Of a stretch of 64,000 nt of DNA, positions 10,515 to 21,539 are shown one piece after another. Source of the DNA: Corinectria fuckeliana. Lineage: Eukaryota; Ascomycota; Sordariomycetes; Hypocreales; Nectriaceae. Positions within the stretch are counted from its first letter, which is position 1; each line of letters opens with the position of its first letter. The DNA lies in the NCBI GenBank assembly GCA_019137255.1, contig WPDH01000152.1:310001-374000 (forward strand). Reading direction: 5' to 3'. A model generated the notes under the pieces. That model did not search any database, was not told the origin of the DNA, and saw only the letters and a program-made list of their open reading frames with translations. Position numbers and translations under genes: made by a program.

Positions 10515-11611
10515 GTCGACGGTTGTGGAGTGAGGATGAGAGACGAAGGGGAGACGAAGGGGAGACGAAGGGGAGACGAAGGGGAGACGAATGAGAGAAG
10601 CGAATGGCAGAATGGGAGGTTGTATGCTGGGTTTCTGCTAATCCTGGTTGGGCTCGTTGCGTTGGATGAAGAAAGGTTCGCAGAGGACTGACCACGAGGG
10701 AATGCAAAGGGAATGAATTGGTTCGGTGCTCAGTCCGGCGGCGTATCAGCGGTGTGTGTTTGTGAAGAGGAAGCTCTCTCAACTCGGCAAAGAACGATGT
10801 GAAAGCACCCAACCACAGTGGCTTTGTAACCGCCGTTGGTGCAGCCGGAACGCTACCGGCAGTCCATACGGAGCAATCTAGGAGGTACACAGACCTAATC
10901 TACATGTTCAATGACTGAAACCGGTCGTCAATCCCATGGGAAAGAATCCTGCGGTGCTCCGGCTGTCTTACCAGGTACCAATTTCCATGTCCCGAATCCT
11001 CACCGGAGCGTCACGGCGAGAGGGTCTAGGCGGACCGCACTTACTTGTGGAGACTCTCCATCGTACGGTTTTATGCTCGAGGGAGTTCTGTGACCTCTTA
11101 AAGGCACATGGCAGCATCCCTTGTTGATGGTCTTATCCAATCATGGGTCGAGCCGCGCCGAGATCGGGTAGTATCGGACCAGTAAGGCGCAGAGCCGCGG
11201 TGCCACTCTCACAGCCCAACTCCGCCCTGGAAGCACACTGTAGCCACATGTTGTTAGAGGGAGCAGACGCGGAGGGACTCGCCGCGTCAAAGACGGACCC
11301 TGATGTTGATCTCGAGGGATGGATGCATAGACCTCGAGCCTTACCCCAACGGCAGGGGTAGCTCGCTATGCGGGGAAGGCTCTCGAGTCATCCTCATTAA
11401 GCCAGATGCCGGGTTCCGGGTTCCGGTTCAGGTGACCGCCGACCCCGATCAGCTGCTCGGAGGCCGGCCGAATCACCCGAAGGCCGTTCATGAACGACCG
11501 AGAGGGCGATCCCGGGCCGTCGCGGCAGACAGACTACCTTGCTCCACTGCGAATGGGAAATGCTACTGAAATCGCTTGCATCATTATTATCTTGGTCTAT
11601 GGCGCAGCTAC
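10515..11611. other. H-protein promoter/leader and SHMT 3' flank
   Basis: 1.1 kb without a credible gene. The H-protein leader contains the 11-bp tandem repeat at 10541-10590. Frames on both strands lack motifs. Confidence 0.5.
10541..10590. repeat. 11-bp tandem repeat in the H-protein 5' leader
   Basis: Four perfect copies of AGACGAAGGGG (10541-10584) plus a partial fifth, starting 27 bp upstream of the H-protein start codon. In the sense strand it reads CCCCTTCGTCT. It is probably transcribed as part of the 5' leader. Confidence 0.8.
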
Positions 11612-13335
11612 TCAAGCCTCCTCCAGCCACGGCTGGGGGAACTGCCCAACCCACTCCTTGACCTCCTCCCGGAGCGCCCCGATCTCCGGCACCGCAGCTC
11701 CGTCTCCCAGGTGCGCCAAGAAGGCCTTGACGGTGGCGGGGTTCTTGACGCCCTGCGCCGCCGCCGCCGCCCGCGCCTGCCTGTCCACCGCCGCCGCAAT
11801 CTTGACGCCGCGGTCGACGACGTCGGCCACGCGCTCGAAGTCGGCCGCCTGGAACCCCCGCGTCGTCATGGCCGGCGTGCCCAGCCGCAGCCCGCCGGGC
11901 TTCAGCGCCGACCGGTCCCCCGGCACCGTGTTCTTGTTGCTCGCCACGCCGCAGAGCTCCAGCACGCGCTCCACGCGCGCCCCGTCGATGCCCCGGGGCT
12001 TCAGGTCCACCAGCACCAGGTGGTTGTCCGTGCCCCCCGAGACGAGGCTGTACCCGAGGCCGTCGCCCAGGCGCTTCGCAAAGGCCTGCGCGTTGGCCAG
12101 CACCGTCCGCTGGTACTCCCGGAACTCGCCCGACTGCGCCTGGCGCAGGGCCACGGCCAGCGCGGTGATGGTGTGGTTGTGCGGGCCGCCCTGGTGGCCG
12201 GGGAAGACGGACGCGTTGATGGGGTTCTCCAGGTCGTACGGGACCTCGTTGCCCTTCTTGTCGACGCCGCGCACGCCCTTGCGGAAGAAGATCATGGCGC
12301 CCCGCGGCCCGCGGAGCGACTTGTGCGTCGTCGTCGTCACCACGTCGGCGTGCTCGAACGGCGACGGGATGGTGTCGGCGGCGACGAGGCCCGAGATGTG
12401 CGCCATGTCGGCCAGGAGGTAGGCGTCGACCTCGGTGGCGATGGCGCGCATGCGCTCGTAGTCGATCAGGCGCGAGTAGGCCGAGGTCCCGGCGATGATG
12501 ATCTTGGGGCGGTAGAGCATGGCCGTGTCGCGGAGCTTGTCGTAGTCGATCAGCCCCGTCTCCTCGGAGAGCCGGTAGGGCAGCGTCTCGAAGTACTTGG
12601 AGATCATGGAGATCTTCTTGTGCGGGAGCTGGTAGCCGTGCGAGAGGTGGCCGCCATGGGGGAGGTCGAGGCCCATGATGCGGTCGTGGGTGTTGAGGAG
12701 CGCCGAGTAGGCGCAGAGGTTGGCCGGCGATCCGGAGAGTGCTACACGGGGCCGGTTCGTTAGTCCTTCGTACAACGTAGCGAGCGGGATCAAGGGCTGA
12801 GGGCTGAGGGCAGCCACGCACTCTGAACATTCACGCCCCATTCCTTGGAGTCCAGGCGGAAGGCCTCGAGGGCTCGCTTTTGGCACAGGCGCTCGGCTTC
12901 GTCGATGTGCTCGTTGCCGCCGTAGTACCGAGCTCCAGGGTAGCCTTCGGAATACTTGTTCTGCATGACACTGCCCAGGGCGTCTAGAACCGACCGAGAG
13001 GTGAAGTTTTCCGAGGGGATGAGGTTGATAAAGTGGTTTTGTCGCGTCTCTTCCTGCTACCGAGTCAATGGCAAGCTCTCTGGAACGACCGGGCATTAAT
13101 TGACATACACGCTTCAGAATGGCATGGACTTCAGGGTCTCCATTTTCAAGCGTCGCGCCCAGGAGCTGTGTCTCGTGTCAGTATTCGACGTCCAACGACA
13201 ATTACTTTGGAGCTTCATTCTGACCTTTGCATGCGCGGCAAACGAAGCAAGCGACCTCGCTTGGACCTGGCTGGCAAAGGACGGCTTCGCCCGGAGGCAT
13301 TGCCCGGTTTGCCGAAGAGCTCGCGGGGTCAACAT
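11612..13335 (-). CDS. SHM1: serine hydroxymethyltransferase, mitochondrial form
   Basis: Four exons (13335-13225, 13165-13109, 13053-12822, 12741-11612; introns 59, 55 and 80 nt) give 509 residues. The enzyme interconverts serine plus tetrahydrofolate with glycine plus methylene-tetrahydrofolate. The N-terminus (MLTPRALRQTGQCLRAKPSF) is a mitochondrial presequence, so this is the mitochondrial isozyme. Exon 3 carries the family block HFINLIPSENFTSRSVLDAL and NKYSEGYPGARYYGGNE. Exon 4 opens with TLSGSPANL. The PLP lysine is K274 in VVTTTTHKSLRGPRG. The acceptor of intron 1 is ambiguous: using CGAG at 13172 instead would add two residues (Thr-Gln) without changing frame. It lies head-to-head with a Zn(II)2Cys6 gene and in tandem with H-protein. 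Confidence 0.95.
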
Positions 13336-14100
13336 GGTGGCAGAGACGGCAGAAGAGAGCGAGATGGCGCCAGGGACGTGAAGCAATGCAATGCGCGTCG
13401 AGCAGAAGTGGTCGGTTGACCAACTAATAAGCGAAAAGGGATGTAGTAGAATTACCGCCCTTCGGCTTCGGGCGGCCACCCGAGGGAGAGAGCTTCTGCA
13501 GCTTCCGCGGTCCCGGAGGTCTGGAGGGGAAGATCCGGCTCCACCGACCGCTCCACCGCAGGACGTGAAGCTTGCTTACATGCCGGTAACTGGATCCAGC
13601 TACCGGCCGGTACTTTCTCCTGCGGCTCTCTAGAGCCGCGTTAGAAGGAGAAGCGTGGCGGCGAAAACTTCCAAAGCCCACGATGCTTTGGGTCTAGGGT
13701 CAGACGGACTATCTAAGCGGTTTGTTAGTCAACCTGTCCGCGGCAGTCCAAAGAACCCCTGTCCAACCTGCATGCCCCGCCCGATACCTATTACCTATCT
13801 CTCTCTCTATCTCCCGTGCGAGTTATCGCTATCACTCAGGCTGGATGAGCTGCCTGTTTCCCCGCTGTCATCACCTCCACCCATCAACTGACCCCCCGTT
13901 GGTTCCGCGTTACACGGTTCTTCGCGGGTGCTCCTTGGCTTCGTCTTCTACCGCGTCCCGTCCCAGCAAAAGGCCCCCCCCCTCCCCCCCCAGCGAAAGT
14001 ACGCTCACTCAGGTCCCTAGCCGCCCGGGGTTTCGTTTCCCGCGTCATCACCCTCGGGGCCGCTGTCCCGTCGCTCGCCAGCTCCCCTTGTCGTCAGAGC
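13336..14100. other. divergent promoter, SHMT / Zn(II)2Cys6 regulator
   Basis: 765 bp between two divergent start codons, with C-rich and CT-rich stretches close to the regulator gene (13795-14000), usual for fungal leaders. No coding signal. Confidence 0.5.
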
Positions 14101-16004
14101 ATGCGGCCCATGCCTATCATCAGGAGCCGCACCGGCTGCTTCACATGTAGACGGCGTAAGAAGAAGTGTGACGAGAAGAAGCCCACGTGTAGCGGCTGCA
14201 GGCGCAACAAGCTTGAATGCCAGTGGCCTGCCGAGTCTTCTTCCCATTCGTCCAGCTCTAAGCGGGCCGATGCCACCGCGGCAGACGCCGGCGTGCCCGA
14301 GTCCGCGCCGTCGTCGTCCTTCGTCGCCACACCCGCCGACTCTGAGCCGCCGCAGCATCGCCGCCGACATGAGCAGCAGCAGGAGCTTCAGCATCGCCAG
14401 CGGCAGAGGCATGCTGGGCTGGACCCGGGGTCCGAGCCGGACGCGGAGCAGACTATTGTCGTTTCGGGGCTGCCCCCGGTCGTCCCGTCACAATCAAATG
14501 CGAACGTACCCCGAGACGGATTCTCCACCCCGGGCCCGGGCTCCGAGGATACGGACATGGCCGAGGCCGATGGCGAGTCCGTCCAACCGTCGCCGTCGCC
14601 GTCGCCGTCATCCACGCACTCGTCGGCTGGCTCGTCCGACTCCCTAGCGGCAGGTTCCCCCATCATCGACTACGACCGAGACGTGGTTGACGCGCTGGCC
14701 CTCACCGTCGTCTCCGGATCCACCTCCGGGCCGGGCCCCTTCCTGCGCGCCGGCAGCATCCCCATGCCCGTCTCCATGCTGCCCCAGCACGGCCACGACT
14801 CCTACGAGCTGCTCAGCTACTACCTCTCGCGCACCGCGAACAGCATGGGGAACGGCTCCACCGACGTCAATCCCTTCATCGCCAAGCTGATCCCTCTCGG
14901 CTTCTCCCAACCGCTCGTCCTGCAGCTCATCCTGGCCCAGAGCGCAGCGCATCGGCAGGCATCGGCAGAGCGCCAGCCCACCGACCAGATTGCTCAGCGG
15001 TACTACACCGACTCGCTGCGCATGTTCAGAAATGTCGTCAGCGAGTATGTGTCCGGAAAGGACGGAAACACCCTCGTCTTGACCGTGGGAAGTCTCATCT
15101 TGTGCCTCACCGAGGTCTGTATTAGTGCCATGTCTCGGCGTCGCGGTCAGGCTTGGCTAACGTTGTTCAGGTTGCTCGAGGAGACATCCACGGCACCGTG
15201 TTTGACCACCTCTCGGCGTCCAAGTCTCTACTTTCCATGCTGCTGACACGGCCCAAGTCGGAAGTCTTTGACGACCTCCCAGACTTTCTCGTCGAATACT
15301 ACATGCACATCGCCGCCTCCAGCATGATCTCAATCGACCCGCACTACGCCTCCCAGCCGCTCCTCAGCGCTGACATCGAGCACATGGCGAGAGGTCTCGT
15401 AGAACGCAAGTACGTCGGCCAGCTCTGCGGGTGCTGGCTTGAGCTACTCGTGCTCATCCCCCAAATATTCCATCTCGGCCAGTGTATGATGACCCCGGTG
15501 GAGGGCCAGCCAAGCTCTCCGTCTCCAGATAACATCGTCACATTCGGCTTTTTACAATCGCAGGCCATGGCCTTCTTTCCCGACGTTGCCGTGACCGCAC
15601 ATTCCCGGCTTGCCGGTCTTGTCTTCAAACAGGCAGTCCTCTTATATCTATGGACCATCCTAGGAACACCGCACCAGGAGAGCGAGGCCAGTTCCCACCG
15701 CGCGCTCATGGTGGCCGCTGTTTCTGACGCCGTCATCCTGCTCAGTCAACTCCCTGCCACCGTCAGGGTGAACACAAGTCTTTGCTGGCCCCTGGCAGTC
15801 ATTGGCTGCTGCACGACCGATCCGGCCATCCAAGAAATCCTGAGAATTCGACTCCAGACAATGGTGGACACCATCGGCCTTGGGAACATGAGAGAGACGC
15901 TAGTTCTGCTGGAGCATGTGTGGAGGCAGCCTCTCGAAGACATAAGCCCCTGGTCGCTGTGCAAATCTATGAGGGATCACCAGATATGGATCTCCTTTGC
16001 CTGA
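14101..16004 (+). CDS. Zn(II)2Cys6 transcription factor with fungal-specific TF domain
   Basis: Exons 14101-15114 and 15171-16004 (56-nt intron) encode 615 residues. The zinc cluster lies at the very start, at about residues 13-40: CFTCRRRKKKCDEKKPTC followed by SGCRRNKLEC, all six cysteines present. A Ser/Pro-rich linker with His/Gln tracts follows. From about residue 195 (DYDRDVVDAL…) the helical region resembles the Fungal_trans_2 type (PF11951). It should be a nuclear DNA-binding regulator with unknown targets. It is divergent from the SHMT gene, which makes regulation of the glycine genes possible but unproven. The initiator could also be the second Met at codon 4. The C-terminus (HQIWISFA) is plausible, but a late intron cannot be excluded. 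Confidence 0.85.
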
Positions 16005-16807
16005 AGGACGGCCCCGCCAGATATCTGATGTATACTTTTAGCTGCCGAACATTTTGGGCAGTGTCATGTCTACGGCGTCACTGGCGCCGTCGAGACTCCT
16101 CACGACGAGAAGTCGAGCAGCACTCGCATATTACTTCCATCATTTACCAGACTATGGTAGCCCAGACAGGAATGATGGCCGCTCCCACAATATTTGGAGG
16201 TGCAGCCTTCGGCAAACCACGCAGCCTTGCCATTTACTAGCTACTCTCACGAGAGAGGTGCTGTCTCTAACATTACAAAAGAGCCAGTCGCGCCAGGCCC
16301 CGAACCAAGAGGGCATCGTTTCGAGGGTGTTATCTACGAGGAACAGATCCATCCATAGTCCCCGATTGAAGAGGGGGCATTCAGGTCCAAGCAAAGGGCA
16401 CTGCGGTACTTCATTGGAGCCAAAAATCCCAAAGGCCTGTCCTTTGATCGCCGAGTACCCTACTCGCTGGTCTAATATGTACAGACCATCTGCCATCCAT
16501 TCGTGAGAGATCATTCATCGAGGAGGAAGAGTCATCACAGCGATTGCTGTCCTTGGCGCCCGTGATGACAGTATCGTGGACATGTTTATTGATATCCCGT
16601 CTCTCACGATCAGATTTGTCGTTTTTGACCAGTTCTGCTTTAATTGCAAAGCTGTATAGAAGAGTGAGCGGATTTTCACCTGGGATTGGAGTTGAAATAA
16701 AGTTGAGATAGTTTTATTGAGCCAAGAGGCCATAAAGAAATACTGTTAGACCGCCGTAGATGGAAGCTTCGAGATAAGAAGCTAATGGTTGTTAACCTAT
16801 TCATGAG
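16005..16807. other. intergenic, nothing recognisable
   Basis: About 800 bp between the regulator stop and the broken phosphotransferase region. Short frames on both strands have no motifs. Confidence 0.5.
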
Positions 16808-16849
16808 GTCGCCGAGCTTGTACATAGCTAAGAGCTGTTAAAAGAGACA
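16808..16849 (-). pseudogene. fragment duplicated from the neighbouring aldehyde dehydrogenase gene
   Basis: 16808-16849 matches 18431-18470, which spans the intron-3/exon-4 junction of the intact aldehyde dehydrogenase gene. The block GTCGCCGAGCTTGTA is identical in both, and after a small gap AGAGCTGTTA plus an AAAGAG run follow. It contains intron sequence, so it came from genomic DNA and not from a cDNA. It abuts the 3' break of the phosphotransferase pseudogene. Confidence 0.6.
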
Positions 16850-17542
16850 ACATAGACCCTGTTGCCTACCGTGAACGTCAACCCCGCTTTCTAAAAGAAA
16901 GTCGTGCGACTTCTTGGTCATAGGTCGCGAATGAATCGTCGCAGCGAAGCTCTCGTCAGCGGTAGACTTCAAGGTTAAGCTGCCGATGTGTGGAAAGTCG
17001 AGCTTCTGGAGCTGCAGCGAGAAGTCGATCATCTGACGGAACAGGACCTCGATGACTCTCTCACCGACATCCTGCCGCATGATTCTGGCGTCGGGGGTTT
17101 GGAGAATGTCATCGACACTGATACCTTCCACAAACTCCATCATGATAAAGGGACCAATTCTAAGGCGATTGTCAGCTGCTAGCCCTCAAAGCCTTGACCT
17201 CAGGGATGGGGATGGTAGTTTGCTGCCGGATGAGGTTCATCGTAGCCACTTCAACCTCAGTCTTCTCGTCGGCGCGGATGACTTTTCCAACCATGGGGAA
17301 ACGCACGATCCATTTCTCGCCAGCTTCGGTGTTCCCGTTTTCGAACTCTACCTTGCAGCCCATGTTATACGCGCCCCGACTGTCATCGCGTTTGTGTGTA
17401 AGGAGCTTGCAAGGCAAGTGATCTGGGTGAAATGTAGAAACCCAATCTGTCAGCCGATTTTTCCCCGTGCGTCGTCGTATTTCCGTATCCAAGACAGGAA
17501 AGATACGTTGTTATCCAGATTAACACGGTCGTCCCAGTCCAT
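16838..17542 (-). pseudogene. aminoglycoside-phosphotransferase-like (APH) gene, frameshifted and truncated
   Basis: The sequence resembles fungal APH-fold kinases (PF01636 type): an ATG at 17542 starting MDWDDRVNLDNNVSFLSWIR, then DWVSTFHPDHLPCKLL, EKWIVRFPMVGKV and IGPFIMMEFVEG, ending after DFLLESGVDV. Two frame breaks are visible. One lies in the GGGGAAAAA run near 17460, the other near 17180, where VKA and GLAADN are in different frames. The reading frame then ends at 16838 inside a scrap of aldehyde dehydrogenase sequence. The catalytic loop (HxDxxxxN) and the DxD region that should follow are missing, so no active kinase can be made. The frame breaks could be assembly errors, but the missing 3' half cannot. 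Confidence 0.72.
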
Positions 17543-17789
17543 CGTGTTGCGTCGCGTATCGTTAGTGTGACGGGTGAGGGCTCAGGCAAGTCGAGTCGTG
17601 GGCTCACTACGTAGTGGAGAAGAAGGGTTGCAATGGCTCGCTATTTGTGCTCTTGTTGCATACTCAAGCGATGACCTACACGCTGGAAGAGCGGTAGTAG
17701 CGGGAAATTGTAATAAATGCCATTCAGCAGTCAACCAACTATCTCGTCACCCGTGTACTTGTGGCTACTAAGTGAAGTTCTCCTGTTCA

Positions 17790-19452
17790 TCAGCCATGAG
17801 TCTCTCGGATGTGGTGGCTCTTCATGGTCACAAAAGCATCGAATGCCCGAGGACCGAGGGTGCTCCCCAGCCCAGAGTTCTTCCAGCCAATCCATGCAAG
17901 GTCCTAAGTATCTGAGATTAGCACGACTCTACGCGGCCACGCCGGCATAACGACCACAACAGAAAGGCGAGGTCTTACCGGGTTCGGGCAGTCACAGCGG
18001 TTGATAAAGACCGTTCCCGCCTCGATTTCAGCTTCAAGCTCCTCGCCACGTGCGATATCCTTCGTCCAGATACTCGCAGTTAGGCCGTACTCGCTGTCAT
18101 TCATGAGCTGGACAGCCTCCTCGTCGCTCTTGACCTTCATAACCGGTACTGCGACAGTGTTAGAAAAGCCGCTATACAAAGAATCGCTGGAGAGGGATAA
18201 TTACCAATAGGGCCAAATGTCTCGGCAGTCATAACACTCATCTCGTGTGTAACATGCGTAAGGAGGCGCGGTGAGATATAGCTGCCAGACTGAGGCAAAG
18301 TTGAGAAGGTTGCATTGGCCGGAGTTGCGTCCACAGCTCCCTTCTGAAGCGCGTCGTTGATCTGCGCCGTGATGGCCTCAACAGCTCCCTTGGAAACAAC
18401 CGGACCGATATTTGTTGACTTATCCAGAGAGTCGCCGAGCTTGTAGCTTAAAGAGCTGTTAGAAAGAGCATGATTTCATGGAGCCGCACGAGTTCATATA
18501 GAAAGCTCATGAATGGCATGGACTCACCTCTCAAGCTCACGCTGCAGTTCCCGCACAAAGTCATCGTGAATGTCTTGATGAACATAGACCCTTTCTACCG
18601 CACAACAGCTTTGGCCGGAGTTGAAGATGGCTCCATCCACAATGTTAGCCGCCGTCCATTTCAGGTCGGCATCGGCGCGGACATAGGCGGGGTCCTTGCC
18701 GCCAAGCTCGAGGTTAACAGGTACGATCCGGCCAGCTGTGGCTTCTCTGATGGCTATGCCACCTGCAGTAGAGCCCGTGAAGCATATCTGCTTGATGGCC
18801 GGAAGCTTGGCGACTTCCTTGACGGTCTCCAAGCTGCCGGTGTGCAGGACTTGGAATACGTCGGCTGGGAGGCCTGCCTTGTCGAAGGCTTCCTTCAGGC
18901 GGTCCGCAACCTGCGGAGTTTGCGGCGAGGGCTTGAGGATGACTGCGTTCCCCGAGAGCAAGGCTGGGACAAGCGTGTTGATAGTAATTAGATAGGGAAA
19001 CTGGACGTCCGTTAACTAAAAGCCTGGGGAGTCTGGGAGGCCGCGCTTACGTTCCACGCGGAAACAATAAGAACAGGGCCAACGGGCTGCTTGCTGATCC
19101 ATCTTCTGAACCCCGGCTCTTCCTGTCCGGGCAAATCCGCCAGCGCCTCCGAGGCGATGTCTAGGAGATACTCTGCACGCTTCCGCATAGTGTCGATCTC
19201 AACGCCAGCAAACTTGATGGGCCTGCCCATCTGCATGCTGAGCTCCTCGGACAGCGTGTCTTTCATACCAGCCAGGATATCCAATGCCTTGGCAACCAGC
19301 GCCTTCCGCTCATCTAGCGATGTCTTGCGGAAGGCTTGGAAGGCAGCATGAGCGCGGTCGACTCCGGCACGCGCTTGCTCAACGGAAGCGCCTGGGCACT
19401 CGAAGATGACTTGCCCGGTAGACGGGGAGATGGTTCGAATAGCGTCCGACAT
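17790..19452 (-). CDS. NAD(P)-dependent aldehyde dehydrogenase
   Basis: Five exons (19452-19051, 19000-18528, 18446-18205, 18148-17979, 17903-17790; introns 50-81 nt) give 466 residues. It oxidises an aldehyde to the acid with NAD(P)+. Visible family landmarks: PVGPVLIVSAWNFPYLITIN, the coenzyme loop FTGST, the general-base region LELGGKDPAYV, and catalytic C266 in NSGQSCCAVERV. The C-terminal block is YGLTASIWTKD with GTVFINR. No targeting signal is seen, so it is probably cytosolic. It resembles succinate-semialdehyde or general ALDH types; the substrate is not determined. The acceptor of intron 3 could also lie nine bases upstream, adding three residues. A 42-bp piece of this gene is repeated at 16808-16849. 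An in-frame upstream frame to 19686 exists, but MSDAIRTISPSTG is the natural start. Confidence 0.9.
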
Positions 19453-19905
19453 GCTGAGAATCTGACTCTTGAAAGTATCAGACAGCTGATTTTTTTGCAA
19501 ATGATGGCATTGAATTAAGACTGGAGGATATGGGGTGGACTGGATGAAACTTATAGCCCTTCCTCCACTTTGTGGTGGACGAGCTGCATTAGCACACCGG
19601 CCTAGATTACGCGAGCCGCGCATGCAAGAAGAGGACCAGAGAGCCGCCATGTCCAGCTTGGAACTGGTAAAGATAAGCGGCTGCAATCTTGAGTGGCATC
19701 AAAGACATCATTACCAAGACAAAGGAACAGTTGCAGTCCGGTGGCTTATTTCTTTTGATTTCAATGTGCCGTTGTCACTATGAACCTTTATATCGTGAGC
19801 CTCCACAACACCTCGCCTCAGTCCTCTAGCCGCGCTAGGAGTTAAATGAATTGCATACAAGTCTTGCTAGAATCTACGGTTCTTCCTAATTGCAACTACA
19901 TCTAA
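19453..19905. other. intergenic: aldehyde dehydrogenase promoter / amidotransferase 3' flank
   Basis: No coding signal. It holds the promoter of the aldehyde dehydrogenase and the 3' end region of the next minus-strand gene. Confidence 0.5.
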
Positions 19906-20765
19906 CTATGACAGGAGGAAATGCCAAATCGCCGTTGAAACCAAGACCCCATCATGTGATTGTTGAGCTCTGACCATACCGTCCTCAAACATCGCGTCGT
20001 TGAAAATCTTTTGTTCGTGTCTGGTCTGCAGAATCTTGGACATGATGAATTCATCAAACTCAGGGTGAGCCTGGAAAGAGATAAGACGGCCGGCCTGGTA
20101 AAGTCCTTGAATTTCGCACTTTGGGCTACTACCCAAGCACACCAGTCCTTGAGGGACCTCCAAGACCGCATCGCGATGCATCTGGTGAAGCCCCTAAGCC
20201 AGCCGTCAGTAATCGTTTATGACAAATGGGGATTATGGGACTCTTACGATTGATGAGAGACCTAGCAGCTCTTGGCCATCTTCATTGAGGTCGATCTTAT
20301 CAACGGAGAGCTCCCACCCTCCAGGACTAACGCCGACCTTCGCCCCCAGTGCTCGACCAATGATTTGGTGGCCGAAGCAAATACCTACAACAGGAATCTT
20401 GGTTGTAGTAAGGACCTTCTCGACGAACTCAACCAGAGAAACAATCCAAGGATCATCAGCAAAGGCCGTGTGCTCTGCCAATTTTCAAATTTAGCAAGCC
20501 TTTCGTTTTTGTGAAGGAGAGTTCTCCACATACTGCTTCCTGTCAACCAAAGGCCATCAATCTCGTCGAAATTGGGGTATGATTGAGACCCAACGACGTC
20601 CCACTTGGTGAGATCCAGTTGAATGTCGCTGCCTTTGGGACCAAGGCCTTTCTGACCTTTGGCTAGGAGCACACGGAAAACCTCGCCATACGAGCCGCGA
20701 GCTTCCTTGACTGCCGGAACAGGAGTGTCGCACTCTAGAATAGCAAGACGAAACGTGCGAGTCAT
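19906..20765 (-). CDS. class-I glutamine amidotransferase-like protein
   Basis: Exons 20765-20534, 20474-20248 and 20193-19906 (introns 59 and 54 nt) encode 248 residues. The fold is GATase1: DGLWLTGSK, nucleophile C110 in VVGICFGHQIIGRALG, and catalytic His-x-Glu in FQAHPEFDEF. Stand-alone fungal proteins of this type resemble the glutaminase domain of GMP synthase and are usually annotated as such. Some homologues act as gamma-glutamyl peptidases, or in secondary metabolism. It is cytosolic and has no synthetase domain. It lies in tandem with the aldehyde dehydrogenase and aldo-keto reductase genes on the same strand, but with separate promoters. Confidence 0.88.
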
Positions 20766-21539
20766 TTTCTAAAGCGTGATACGATATCTGTAGATTTTCG
20801 AGTTGGCAACTTCATGAATCGTTCGAACGCTGCGTGACCCCGGCCGTACCAAGTCATGCCCGCCTCGCAAACTATATGTCCCTGCAATCAAGCCCCAGAC
20901 GTAGCCGCTGTGCCTTCGGGTGGTAATATGACCATCTCCCCCTCGCGTTGCTGGAGCCGCGGTGGCGGAAACGACGCTAATTGGGTTGAAGCTCTCCTCG
21001 CGGTCCGCCGTTGCCGCGACTCCACACGGCCGTGATAGTGCGCTTTAGGCACGCTCGTGACCCCAGATACGATACCCTTCACATCGACACATTTATAGGG
21101 TCCACCGGGTGTCCATCAGATTATCAACTTATCAAGTTCGTGGGGTATCATAGTCACATGAGGTCCTGCTAGATGGCGGATAGTCGACCCGACTTGGGAC
21201 GGTGGGGTAGACTAGGACAAAGTTGAGAGACAGTGCTGAGGACTAGTTAAGAGTTTCCTTTTGGTTTCTTGTTTTTGGGCGTCCGAGATGAAGAACCTAC
21301 CGGGCCATGGTGCGCACGAGTTCTTCCAATGACCTCACGTACGTTGGCCTCTTCTGGCTTGATCCCTGTGACCTCCTCTTAATGTTCTAGGAGTTGTAAG
21401 TGGTTCGTTCGAAAGAGGCCTTTCAAATCTCCTCGATAGCCAGAACGGACAATTTCCTCGCAAAGGGCAATGAATCAAGCCGCAAGGACTACTAGAAGAC
21501 TAGCCGCTTTACTTAATTTCATTCAAACTCGAGGGTTCT
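20766..21539. other. intergenic, nothing recognisable
   Basis: 774 bp containing the promoter of the amidotransferase gene and the 3' flank of the aldo-keto reductase gene. Confidence 0.5.

Noticed and set aside
10285..10890. 201-codon minus-strand frame upstream of the H-protein
   Set aside because: It reads the H-protein presequence exon out of frame and through an intron; the spliced model explains the region.
11576..12763. 395-codon plus-strand frame over the SHMT gene
   Set aside because: Antisense shadow; the minus strand carries all SHMT catalytic motifs.
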